Assembly: GCA_036245805.1 (NCBI GenBank)
Contig: BTRK01000001.1
Span: 6,324,001-6,388,000 of the forward strand
From: Pristionchus mayeri
Lineage: Eukaryota; Nematoda; Chromadorea; Rhabditida; Neodiplogasteridae
Reading direction: 5' to 3'
Length of the DNA stretch: 64,000 nt
Both the position numbers and the translations under genes were made by a program. Positions 25,111 to 37,719 of this stretch are shown one piece after another; position 1 is the stretch's first letter, and each line of letters begins with the position of its first letter. The notes beneath the pieces are model-generated. The model did no database searches and had not been told where the DNA came from. It saw only the letters and a program-made list of their open reading frames with translations.

Positions 25111-28100
25111 TTAGTCGAACAGAGTGATCACTCCCTTTAGAAGTGACCTGAGCTTTTTGCTCGAACTATGAGGAAGGAGACGACACTAACACAATAGGAT
25201 GATGCAAACTCACATTAGAAAGGGCTGGTCAAGCTCCGTTTTCGATTCATTCGTTTAGAACACTAGGGTAGCGGGTTTGAGTCGAACAGAGTGATCACTC
25301 CCCTTTAAAGTGACCTTAGCTTTTTGCTCGAACTATGAGGAAGGAGACGACACTAACACAATAGGATGATGCAAACTCACATTAGAAAGGGCTGGTCAAG
25401 CTCCGTTTTCGATTCATTCGTTTAGAGCACTAGGGTAGCGGGTTTGGCTCGAACAGAGTGATCACTCCCTTTTGAAGTGACCTTAGCTTTTTGTAACAAT
25501 TAGAAGGAAGGAGACGACACTAACACAATAGGATGATGCAAACTCACATTAGAAAGGGCTGGTCAAGCTCCGTTTTTCGATTCATTCGTGTAGAACACTA
25601 GGGTAGCGGGTTTGGCTCGAACAGAGTGATCACTCCGTTTTGAAGTGTCCTTAGCTTTTTGCACAAACTATGAGGAAGGAGACGACACTAACACAATAGG
25701 ATGATGCAAACTCACATTAGAAAGGGCTGGTCAAGCTCCGTTTTTCGATTCATTCGTTTAGAACACTAGGGTAGCGGGTTTGAGTCGAACAGAGTGATCA
25801 CTCCCCTTTAAAGTGACCTTAGATTTTTGCTCGAACTATGAGGAAGGAGACGACACTAACACAATAGGATGATGCAAACTCACATTAGAAAGGGCTGGTC
25901 AAGCTCCGTTTTTCGATTCATTCGTTTAGAACGCTAGGGTAGCGTGTTTGGCTCGAACAGAGTGATCACTCCCTTTAGAAGTGACCTTAGCTTTTTGTAA
26001 CAATTAGAAGGAAGGAGACGACACTAACACAATAAAATGATGCAAACTCACATTAGAAAGGGCTGGTCAAGCTCCGTTTTTCGATTCATTCGTTTAGAAC
26101 ACTAGGGTAGCGGGTTTGAGTCGAACAGAGTGATCACTCCCTTTTGAAGTGACCTTAGCTTTTGTAATAATTAGAAGGAAGGAGACGACCCTAACACAAT
26201 AGGATGATGCAAACTCACATTAGAAAGGGCTGGTCAAGCTCCGTTTTTCGATTCATTCGTTTAGAACACTAGGGTAGCGGGTTTGAGTCGAACAGAGTGA
26301 TCACTCCCCTTTAAAGTGACCTTAGCTTTTTGCTCGAACTATGAGGAAGGAGACGACCCTAACACAATAGGATGATGCAAACTCACATTAGAAAGGGCTG
26401 GTCAAGCTCCGTTTTTTGATTCATTCGTTTAGAACACTAGGGTAGCGGGTTTAGTCGAACAGAGTGATCACTCCCTTTAGAAGTGACCTGAGCTTTTTGC
26501 TCGAACTATGAGGAAGGAGACGACACTAACACAATAGGATGATGCAAACTCACATTAGAAAGGGCTGGTCAAGCTCCGTTTTCGATTCATTCGTTTAGAA
26601 CACTAGGGTAGCGGGTTTGAGTCGAACAGAGTGATCACTCCCCTTTAAAGTGACCTTAGCTTTTTGCTCGAACTATGAGGAAGGAGACGACACTAACACA
26701 ATAGGATGATGCAAACTCACATTAGAAAGGGCTGGTCAAGCTCCGTTTTCGATTCATTCGTTTAGAGCACTAGGGTAGCGGGTTTGGCTCGAACAGAGTG
26801 ATCACTCCCTTTTGAAGTGACCTTAGCTTTTTGTAACAATTAGAAGGAAGGAGACGACACTAACACAATAGGATGATGCAAACTCACATTAGAAAGGGCT
26901 GGTCAAGCTCCGTTTTTCGATTCATTCGTGTAGAACACTAGGGTAGCGGGTTTGGCTCGAACAGAGTGATCACTCCGTTTTGAAGTGTCCTTAGCTTTTT
27001 GCACAAACTATGAGGAAGGAGACGACACTAACACAATAGGATGATGCAAACTCACATTAGAAAGGGCTGGTCAAGCTCCGTTTTTCGATTCATTCGTTTA
27101 GAACACTAGGGTAGCGGGTTTGAGTCGAACAGAGTGATCACTCCCCTTTAAAGTGACCTTAGATTTTTGCTCGAACTATGAGGAAGGAGACGACACTAAC
27201 ACAATAGGATGATGCAAACTCACATTAGAAAGGGCTGGTCAAGCTCCGTTTTTCGATTCATTCGTTTAGAACGCTAGGGTAGCGTGTTTGGCTCGAACAG
27301 AGTGATCACTCCCTTTAGAAGTGACCTTAGCTTTTTGTAACAATTAGAAGGAAGGAGACGACACTAACACAATAAAATGATGCAAACTCACATTAGAAAG
27401 GGCTGGTCAAGCTCCGTTTTTCGATTCATTCGTTTAGAACACTAGGGTAGCGGGTTTGAGTCGAACAGAGTGATCACTCCCTTTTGAAGTGACCTTAGCT
27501 TTTGTAATAATTAGAAGGAAGGAGACGACCCTAACACAATAGGATGATGCAAACTCACATTAGAAAGGGCTGGTCAAGCTCCGTTTTTTGATTCATTCGT
27601 TTAGAACACTAGGGTAGCGGGTTTAGTCGAACAGAGTGATCACTCCCTTTAGAAGTGACCTGAGCTTTTTGCTCGAACTATGAGGAAGGAGACGACACTA
27701 ACACAATAGGATGATGCAAACTCACATTAGAAAGGGCTGGTCAAGCTCCGTTTTCGATTCATTCGTTTAGAACACTAGGGTAGCGGGTTTGAGTCGAACA
27801 GAGTGATCACTCCCCTTTAAAGTGACCTTAGCTTTTTGCTCGAACTATGAGGAAGGAGACGACACTAACACAATAGGATGATGCAAACTCACATTAGAAA
27901 GGGCTGGTCAAGCTCCGTTTTCGATTCATTCGTTTAGAACACTAGGGTAGCGGGTTTGAGTCGAACAGAGTGATCACTCCCTTTTGAAGTGACCTTAGCT
28001 TTTTGTAACAATTAGAAGGAAGGAGACGACACTAACACAATAGGATGATGCAAACTCACATTAGAAAGGGCTGGTAAAGCTCCGTTTTTCGATTCATTCG

Positions 28101-31100
28101 TGTAGAACACTAGGGTAGCGGTTTTGGCTCGAACAGAGTGATCGCTCTCCTTTAAAGTGACCTTAGATTTTTGCTCGAACTATGAGGAAGGAGACGACAC
28201 TAACACAATAGGATGATGCAAACTCACATTAGAAAGGGCTGGTCAAGCTCCGTTTTTCGATTCATTCGTTTAGAACGCTAGGGTAGCGTGTTTGGCTCGA
28301 ACAGAGTGATCACTCCCTTTAGAAGTGACCTTAGCTTTTTGTAACAATTAGAAGGAAGGAGACGACACTAACACAATAAAATGATGCAAACTCACATTAG
28401 AAAGGGCTGGTCAAGCTCCGTTTTTCGATTCATTCGTTTAGAACACTAGGGTAGCGGGTTTGAGTCGAACAGAGTGATCACTCCCTTTTGAAGTGACCTT
28501 AGCTTTTGTAATAATTAGAAGGAAGGAGACGACACTAACACAATAGGATGATGCAAACTCACATTAGAAAGGGCTGGTCAAGCTCCGTTTTTCGATTCAT
28601 TCGTTTAGAACACTAGGGTAGCGGGTTTGAGTCGAACAGAGTGATCACTCCCTTTTGAAGTGACCTTAGCTTTTGTAATAATTAGAAGGAAGGAGACGAC
28701 CCTAACACAATAGGATGATGCAAACTCACATTAGAAAGGGCTGGTCAAGCTCCGTTTTTCGATTCATTCGTTTAGAACACTAGGGTAGCGGGTTTGAGTC
28801 GAACAGAGTGATCACTCCCCTTTAAAGTGACCTTAGCTTTTTGCTCGAACTATGAGGAAGGAGACGACCCTAACACAATAGGATGATGCAAACTCACATT
28901 AGAAAGGGCTGGTCAAGCTCCGTTTTTTGATTCATTCGTTTAGAACACTAGGGTAGCGGGTTTAGTCGAACAGAGTGATCACTCCCTTTAGAAGTGACCT
29001 GAGCTTTTTGCTCGAACTATGAGGAAGGAGACGACACTAACACAATAGGATGATGCAAACTCACATTAGAAAGGGCTGGTCAAGCTCCGTTTTCGATTCA
29101 TTCGTTTAGAACACTAGGGTAGCGGGTTTGAGTCGAACAGAGTGATCACTCCCCTTTAAAGTGACCTTAGCTTTTTGCTCGAACTATGAGGAAGGAGACG
29201 ACACTAACACAATAGGATGATGCAAACTCACATTAGAAAGGGCTGGTCAAGCTCCGTTTTCGATTCATTCGTTTAGAGCACTAGGGTAGCGGGTTTGGCT
29301 CGAACAGAGTGATCACTCCCTTTTGAAGTGACCTTAGCTTTTTGTAACAATTAGAAGGAAGGAGACGACACTAACACAATAGGATGATGCAAACTCACAT
29401 TAGAAAGGGCTGGTCAAGCTCCGTTTTTCGATTCATTCGTGTAGAACACTAGGGTAGCGGGTTTGGCTCGAACAGAGTGATCACTCCGTTTTGAAGTGTC
29501 CTTAGCTTTTTGCACAAACTATGAGGAAGGAGACGACACTAACACAATAGGATGATGCAAACTCACATTAGAAAGGGCTGGTCAAGCTCCGTTTTTCGAT
29601 TCATTCGTTTAGAACACTAGGGTAGCGGGTTTGAGTCGAACAGAGTGATCACTCCCCTTTAAAGTGACCTTAGATTTTTGCTCGAACTATGAGGAAGGAG
29701 ACGACACTAACACAATAGGATGATGCAAACTCACATTAGAAAGGGCTGGTCAAGCTCCGTTTTTCGATTCATTCGTTTAGAACGCTAGGGTAGCGTGTTT
29801 GGCTCGAACAGAGTGATCACTCCCTTTAGAAGTGACCTTAGCTTTTTGTAACAATTAGAAGGAAGGAGACGACACTAACACAATAAAATGATGCAAACTC
29901 ACATTAGAAAGGGCTGGTCAAGCTCCGTTTTTCGATTCATTCGTTTAGAACACTAGGGTAGCGGGTTTGAGTCGAACAGAGTGATCACTCCCTTTTGAAG
30001 TGACCTTAGCTTTTGTAATAATTAGAAGGAAGGAGACGACCCTAACACAATAGGATGATGCAAACTCACATTAGAAAGGGCTGGTCAAGCTCCGTTTTTT
30101 GATTCATTCGTTTAGAACACTAGGGTAGCGGGTTTAGTCGAACAGAGTGATCACTCCCTTTAGAAGTGACCTGAGCTTTTTGCTCGAACTATGAGGAAGG
30201 AGACGACACTAACACAATAGGATGATGCAAACTCACATTAGAAAGGGCTGGTCAAGCTCCGTTTTCGATTCATTCGTTTAGAACACTAGGGTAGCGGGTT
30301 TGAGTCGAACAGAGTGATCACTCCCCTTTAAAGTGACCTTAGCTTTTTGCTCGAACTATGAGGAAGGAGACGACACTAACACAATAGGATGATGCAAACT
30401 CACATTAGAAAGGGCTGGTCAAGCTCCGTTTTCGATTCATTCGTTTAGAACACTAGGGTAGCGGGTTTGAGTCGAACAGAGTGATCACTCCCTTTTGAAG
30501 TGACCTTAGCTTTTTGTAACAATTAGAAGGAAGGAGACGACACTAACACAATAGGATGATGCAAACTCACATTAGAAAGGGCTGGTAAAGCTCCGTTTTT
30601 CGATTCATTCGTGTAGAACACTAGGGTAGCGGTTTTGGCTCGAACAGAGTGATCGCTCTCCTTTAAAGTGACCTTAGATTTTTGCTCGAACTATGAGGAA
30701 GGAGACGACACTAACACAATAGGATGATGCAAACTCACATTAGAAAGGGCTGGTCAAGCTCCGTTTTTCGATTCATTCGTTTAGAACGCTAGGGTAGCGT
30801 GTTTGGCTCGAACAGAGTGATCACTCCCTTTAGAAGTGACCTTAGCTTTTTGTAACAATTAGAAGGAAGGAGACGACACTAACACAATAAAATGATGCAA
30901 ACTCACATTAGAAAGGGCTGGTCAAGCTCCGTTTTTCGATTCATTCGTTTAGAACACTAGGGTAGCGGGTTTGAGTCGAACAGAGTGATCACTCCCTTTT
31001 GAAGTGACCTTAGCTTTTGTAATAATTAGAAGGAAGGAGACGACACTAACACAATAGGATGATGCAAACTCACATTAGAAAGGGCTGGTCAAGCTCCGTT

Positions 31101-32400
31101 TTTTGATTCATTCGTTTAGAACACTAGGGTAGCGGGTTTAGTCGAACAGAGTGATCACTCCCTTTAGAAGTGACCTGAGCTTTTTGCTCGAACTATGAGG
31201 AAGGAGACGACACTAACACAATAGGATGATGCAAACTCACATTAGAAAGGGCTGGTCAAGCTCCGTTTTCGATTCATTCGTTTAGAACACTAGGGTAGCG
31301 GGTTTGAGTCGAACAGAGTGATCACTCCCCTTTAAAGTGACCTTAGCTTTTTGCTCGAACTATGAGGAAGGAGACGACACTAACACAATAGGATGATGCA
31401 AACTCACATTAGAAAGGGCTGGTCAAGCTCCGTTTTCGATTCATTCGTTTAGAACACTAGGGTAGCGGGTTTGAGTCGAACAGAGTGATCACTCCCCTTT
31501 AAAGTGACCTTAGCTTTTTGCTCGAACTATGAGGAAGGAGACGACACTAACACAATAGGATGATGCAAACTCACATTAGAAAGGGCTGGTCAAGCTCCGT
31601 TTTCGATTCATTCGTTTAGAACACTAGGGTAGCGGGTTTGAGTCGAACAGAGTGATCACTCCCTTTTGAAGTGACCTTAGCTTTTTGTAACAATTAGAAG
31701 GAAGGAGACGACACTAACACAATAGGATGATGCAAACTCACATTAGAAAGGGCTGGTAAAGCTCCGTTTTTCGATTCATTCGTGTAGAACACTAGGGTAG
31801 CGGTTTTGGCTCGAACAGAGTGATCGCTCCCCTTTAAAGTGACCTTAGATTTTTGCTCGAACTATGAGGAAGGAGACGACACTAACACAATAGGATGATG
31901 CAAACTCACATTAGAAAGGGCTGGTCAAGCTCCGTTTTTCGATTCATTCGTTTAGAACGCTAGGGTAGCGTGTTTGGCTCGAACAGAGTGATCACTCCCT
32001 TTAGAAGTGACCTTAGCTTTTTGTAACAATTAGAAGGAAGGAGACGACACTAACACAATAAAATGATGCAAACTCACATTAGAAAGGGCTGGTCAAGCTC
32101 CGTTTTTCGATTCATTCGTTTAGAACACTAGGGTAGCGGGTTTGAGTCGAACAGAGTGATCACTCCCTTTTGAAGTGACCTTAGCTTTTGTAATAATTAG
32201 AAGGAAGGAGACGACACTAACACAATAGGATGATGCAAACTCACATTAGAAAGGGCTGGTCAAGCTCCGTTTTTTGATTCATTCGTTTAGAACACTAGGG
32301 TAGCGGGTTTAGTCGAACAGAGTGATCACTCCCTTTAGAAGTGACCTGAGCTTTTTGCTCGAACTATGAGGAAGGAGACGACACTAACACAATAGGATGA
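25111..32400 (+). repeat. Satellite subdomain II: 6-8-monomer higher-order repeats
   Basis: A distinctive monomer lacking one G (GGGTTTAGTCGAAC instead of GGGTTTGAGTCGAAC), with CCTTTAGAAGTGACCTGAGC, occurs at 25111, 26451, 27623, 28962, 30134, 31138 and 32309. Intervals are 1340, 1172, 1339, 1172, 1004 and 1171 bp, or 8, 7, 8, 7, 6 and 7 monomers. Other block markers are AACGCTAGGGTAGCGTGTTT, GCACAAACTATGAGG, CAATAAAATGATGC and GGTAAAGCTCC, which recur in a fixed order. Blocks differ by loss or gain of whole monomers. Confidence 0.88.
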
Positions 32401-32499
32401 TGCAAACTCACATTAGAAAGGGCTGGTCAAGCTCCGTTTTCGATTCATTCGTTTAGAACACTAGGGTAGCGGGTTTGAGTCGAACAGAGTGATCACTCC

Positions 32500-35400
32500 C
32501 CTTTAAAGTGACCTTAGCTTTTTGCTCGAACTATGAGGAAGGAGACGACACTAACACAATAGGATGATGCAAACTCACATTAGAAAGGGCTGGTCAAGCT
32601 CCGTTTTTCGATTCATTCGTTTAGAACACTAGGGTAGCGGGTTTGGCTCGAACAGAGTGATCACTCCGTTTTGAAGTGTCCTTAGCTTTTTGCACAAATT
32701 ATGAGGAAGGAGACGACACTAACACAATAGGATGATGCAAACTCACATTAGAAAGGGCTGGTCAAGCTCCGTTTTTCGATTCATTCGTTTAGAACACTAG
32801 GGTAGCGGGTTTGGCTCGAACAGAGTGATCACTCCGTTTTGAAGTGTCCTTAGCTTTTTGCACAAATTATGAGGAAGGAGACGACACTAACACAATAGGA
32901 TGATGCAAACTCACATTAGAAAGGGCTGGTCAAGCTCCGTTTTTCGATTCATTCGTTTAGAACACTAGGGTAGCGGGTTTGAGTCGAACAGAGTGATCAC
33001 TCCGTTTTGAAGTGTCCTTAGCTTTTTGCTCGAACTATGAGGAAGGAGACGACACTAACACAATAGGATGATGCAAACTCACATTAGAAAGGGCTGGTCA
33101 AGCTCCGTTTTTCGATTCATTCGTTTAGAACACTAGGGTAGCGGGTTTGAGTCGAACAGAGTGATCACTCCCCTTTAAAGTGTCCTTAGCTTTTTGCACA
33201 AATTATGAGGAAGGAGACGACACTAACACAATAGGATGATGCAAACTCACATTAGAAAGGGCTGGTCAAGCTCCGTTTTTCGATTCATTCGTTTAGAACA
33301 CTAGGGTAGCGGGTTTGGCTCGAACAGAGTGATCACTCCGTTTTGAAGTGTCCTTAGCTTTTTGCACAAATTATGAGGAAGGAGACGACACTAACACAAT
33401 AGGATGATGCAAACTCACATTAGAAAGGGCTGGTCAAGCTCCGTTTTTCGATTCATTCGTTTAGAACACTAGGGTAGCGGGTTTGAGTCGAACAGAGTGA
33501 TCACTCCCCTTTAAAGTGACCTTAGCTTTTGTAACAATTAGAAGGAAGGAGACGACACTAACACAATAAAATGATGCAAACTCACATTAGAAAGGGCTGG
33601 CCAAGCTCCGTTTTTCGATTCATTCGTTTAGAACACTAGGGTAGCGGGTTTGAGTCGAACAGAGTGATCACTCCCCTTTAAAGTGACCTTAGATTTTTGC
33701 TCGAACTATGAGGAAGGAGACGACACTAACACAATAGGATGATGCAAACTCACATTAGAAAGGGCTGGTCAAGCTCCGTTTTTCGATTCATTCGTTTAGA
33801 ACGCTAGGGTAGCGTGTTTGGCTCGAACAGAGTGATCACTCCCTTTAGAAGTGACCTTAGCTTTTTGTAACAATTAGAAGGAAGGAGACGACACTAACAC
33901 AATAAAATGATGCAAACTCACATTAGAAAGGGCTGGTCAAGCTCCGTTTTTCGATTCATTCGTTTAGAACACTAGGGTAGCGGGTTTGAGTCGAACAGAG
34001 TGATCACTCCCCTTTAAAGTGACCTTAGATTTTTGCTCGAACTATGAGGAAGGAGACGACACTAACACAATAGGATGATGCAAACTCACATTAGAAAGGG
34101 CTGGTCAAGCTCCGTTTTTCGATTCATTCGTTTAGAACGCTAGGGTAGCGTGTTTGGCTCGAACAGAGTGATCACTCCCTTTAGAAGTGACCTTAGCTTT
34201 TTGTAACAATTAGAAGGAAGGAGACGACACTAACACAATGAAATGATGCAAACTCACATTAGAAAGGGCTGGTCAAGCTCCGTTTTTCGATTCATTCGTT
34301 TAGAACACTAGGGTAGCGGGTTTGAGTCGAACAGAGTGATCACTCCCTTTTGAAGTGACCTTAGCTTTTGTAATAATTAGAAGGAAGGAGACGACACTAA
34401 CCCAATAAAATGATGCAAACTCACATTAGAAAGGGCTGGTCAAGCTCCGTTTTCGATTCATTCGTTTAGAACACTAGGGTAGCGGGTTTGAGTCGAACAG
34501 AGTGATCACTCCCTTTTGAAGTGACCTTAGCTTTTTGTAACAATTAGAAGGAAGGAGACGACACTAACACAATAGGATGATGCAAACTCACATTAGAAAG
34601 GGCTGGTCAAGCTCCGTTTTTCGATTCATTCGTTTAGAACACTAGGGTAGCGGGTTTGGCTCGAACAGAGTGATCACTCCGTTTTGAAGTGTCCTTAGCT
34701 TTTTGCACAAATTATGAGGAAGGAGACGACACTAACACAATAGGATGATGCAAACTCACATTAGAAAGGGCTGGTCAAGCTCCGTTTTTCGATTCATTCG
34801 TTTAGAACACTAGGGTAGCGGGTTTGAGTCGAACAGAGTGATCACTCCCTTTTGAAGTGACCTTAGCTTTTGTAATAATTAGAAGGAAGGAGACGACACT
34901 AACACAATAAAATGATGCAAACTCACATTAGAAAGGGCTGGCCAAGCTCCGTTTTTCGATTCATTCGTTTAGAACACTAGGGTAGCGGGTTTGAGTCGAA
35001 CAGAGTGATCACTCCCCTTTAAAGTGACCTTAGATTTTTGCTCGAACTATGAGGAAGGAGACGACACTAACACAATAGGATGATGCAAACTCACATTAGA
35101 AAGGGCTGGTCAAGCTCCGTTTTTCGATTCATTCGTTTAGAACACTAGGGTAGCGGGTTTGAGTCGAACAGAGTGATCACTCCCTTTTGAAGTGACCTTA
35201 GCTTTTGTAATAATTAGAAGGAAGGAGACGACACTAACACAATAAAATGATGCAAACTCACATTAGAAAGGGCTGGCCAAGCTCCGTTTTTCGATTCATT
35301 CGTTTAGAACACTAGGGTAGCGGGTTTGAGTCGAACAGAGTGATCACTCCCCTTTAAAGTGACCTTAGATTTTTGCTCGAACTATGAGGAAGGAGACGAC

Positions 35401-37700
35401 ACTAACACAATAGGATGATGCAAACTCACATTAGAAAGGGCTGGTCAAGCTCCGTTTTTCGATTCATTCGTTTAGAACGCTAGGGTAGCGTGTTTGGCTC
35501 GAACAGAGTGATCACTCCCTTTAGAAGTGACCTTAGCTTTTTGTAACAATTAGAAGGAAGGAGACGACACTAACACAATAAAATGATGCAAACTCACATT
35601 AGAAAGGGCTGGTCAAGCTCCGTTTTTCGATTCATTCGTTTAGAACGCTAGGGTAGCGGGTTTGACTCGAACAGAATGATCACTCCCCTTTAAAGTGACC
35701 TTAGCTTTTTGCTCGAACTATGAGGAAGGAGACGACACTAACACAATAGGATGATGCAAACTCACATTAGAAAGGGCTGGCCAAGCTCCGTTTTTCGATT
35801 CATTCGTTTAGAACGCTAGGGTAGCGGGTTTGAGTCGAACAGAGTGATCACTCCCTTTTGAAGTGACCTTAGCTTTTTGTAACAATTAGAAGGAAGGAGA
35901 CGACACTAACACAATAGGATGATGCAAACTCACATTAGAAAGGACTGGTCAAGCTCCGTTTTTCGATTCATTCGTTTAGAACGCTAGGGTAGCGTGTTTG
36001 GCTCGAACAGAGTGATCACTCCCTTTAGAAGTGACCTTAGCTTTTTGTAACAATTAGAAGGAAGGAGACGACACTAACACAATAAAATGATGCAAACTCA
36101 CATTAGAAAGGGCTGGTCAAGCTCCGTTTTTCGATTCATTCGTTTAGAACACTAGGGTAGCGGGTTTGAGTCGAACAGAGTGATCACTCCCTTTTGAAGT
36201 GACCTTAGCTTTTGTAATAATTAGAAGGAAGGAGACGACACTAACACAATAGGATGATGCAAACTCACATTAGAAAGGGCTGGCCAAGCTCCGTTTTTCG
36301 ATTCATTCGTTTAGAACACTAGGGTAGCGTATTTGGCTCGAACAGAGTGATCACTCCCTTTTGAAGTGACCTTAGCTTTTTGTAACAATTAGAAGGAACG
36401 AGACGACACTAACACAATAGGATGATGCAAACTCACATTAGAAAGGGCTGGTCAAGCTCCGTTTTTCGATTCATTCGTTTAGAACACTAGGGTAGCGGGT
36501 TTGAGTCGAACAGAGTGATCACTCCCCTTTAAAGTGACCTTAGCTTTTTGCTCGAACTATGAGGAAGGAGACGACACTAACACAATAGGATGATGCAAAC
36601 TCACATTAGAAAGGGCTGGTCAAGCTCCGTTTTTCGATTCATTCGTTTAGAACGCTAGGGTAGCGGGTTTGGCTCGAACAGAGTGATCACTCCCTTTTGA
36701 AGTGACCTTAGCTTTTTGCTCGAACTATGAGGAAGGAGACGACACTAACACAATAGGATGATGCAAACTCACATTAGAAAGGGCTGGTCAAGCTCCGTTT
36801 TTCGATTCATTCGTTTAGAACACTAGGGTAGCGGGTTTGAGTCGAACAGAATGATCACTCCCCTTTAAAGTGACCTTAGCTTTTTGCTCGAACTATGAGG
36901 AAGGAGACGACACTAACACAATAGGATGATGCAAACTCACATTAGAAAGGGCTGGCCAAGCTCCGTTTTTCGATTCATTCGTTTAGAACGCTAGGGTAGC
37001 GCGTTTGGCTCGAACAGAGTGATCACTCCGTTTTGAAGTGACCTTAGCTTTTTGTAACAATTAGAAGGAAGGAGACGACACTAGTACAATAGGATGATGC
37101 ACACTCACATTAGAAAGGGCTGGTCAAGCTCCGTTTTTCGATTCATTCGTTTAGAACGCTAGGGTAGCGGGTTTGAGTCGAACAGAATGATCACTCCCCT
37201 TTAAAGTGACCTTAGCTTTTTGCTCGAACTATGAGGAAGGAGACGACACTAACACAATAGGATGATGCAAACTCACATTAGAAAGGGCTGGTCAAGCTCC
37301 GTTTTTCGATTCATTCGTTTAGAACGCTAGGGTAGCGGGTTTGAGTCGAACAGAATGATCACTCCCCTTTAAAGTGACCTTAGCTTTTTGCTCGAACTAT
37401 GAGGAAGGAGACGACACTAACACAATAGGATGATGCAAACTCACATTAGAAAGGGCTGGTCAAGCTCCATTTTTCGATTCATTCGTTTAGAACACTAGGG
37501 TAGCGGGTTTGGCTCGAACAGAGTGATCACTCCGTTTTGAAGTGACCTTAGCTTTTTGTAACAATTAGAAGGAAGGAGACGACACTAGTACAATAGGATG
37601 ATGCACACTCACATTAGAAAGGGCTGGTCAAGCTCCGTTTTTCGATTCATTCGTTTAGAACACTAGGGTAGCGGGTTTGAGTCGAACAGAGTGATCACTC
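32500..37700 (+). repeat. Satellite subdomain with mixed monomer endings
   Basis: Monomers with CACAAATTATGAGG, TAACAATTAGAAGG, TAATAATTAGAAGG and CTCGAACTATGAGG endings are interleaved. A three-monomer cluster of the CACAAATT ending appears around 32690-33370. AACGCTAGGG becomes common, and GGCCAAGCTCC appears for the first time. It is transitional between the block-structured regions on either side. Confidence 0.65.
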
Positions 37701-37719
37701 CCCTTTAAAGTGACCTTAG

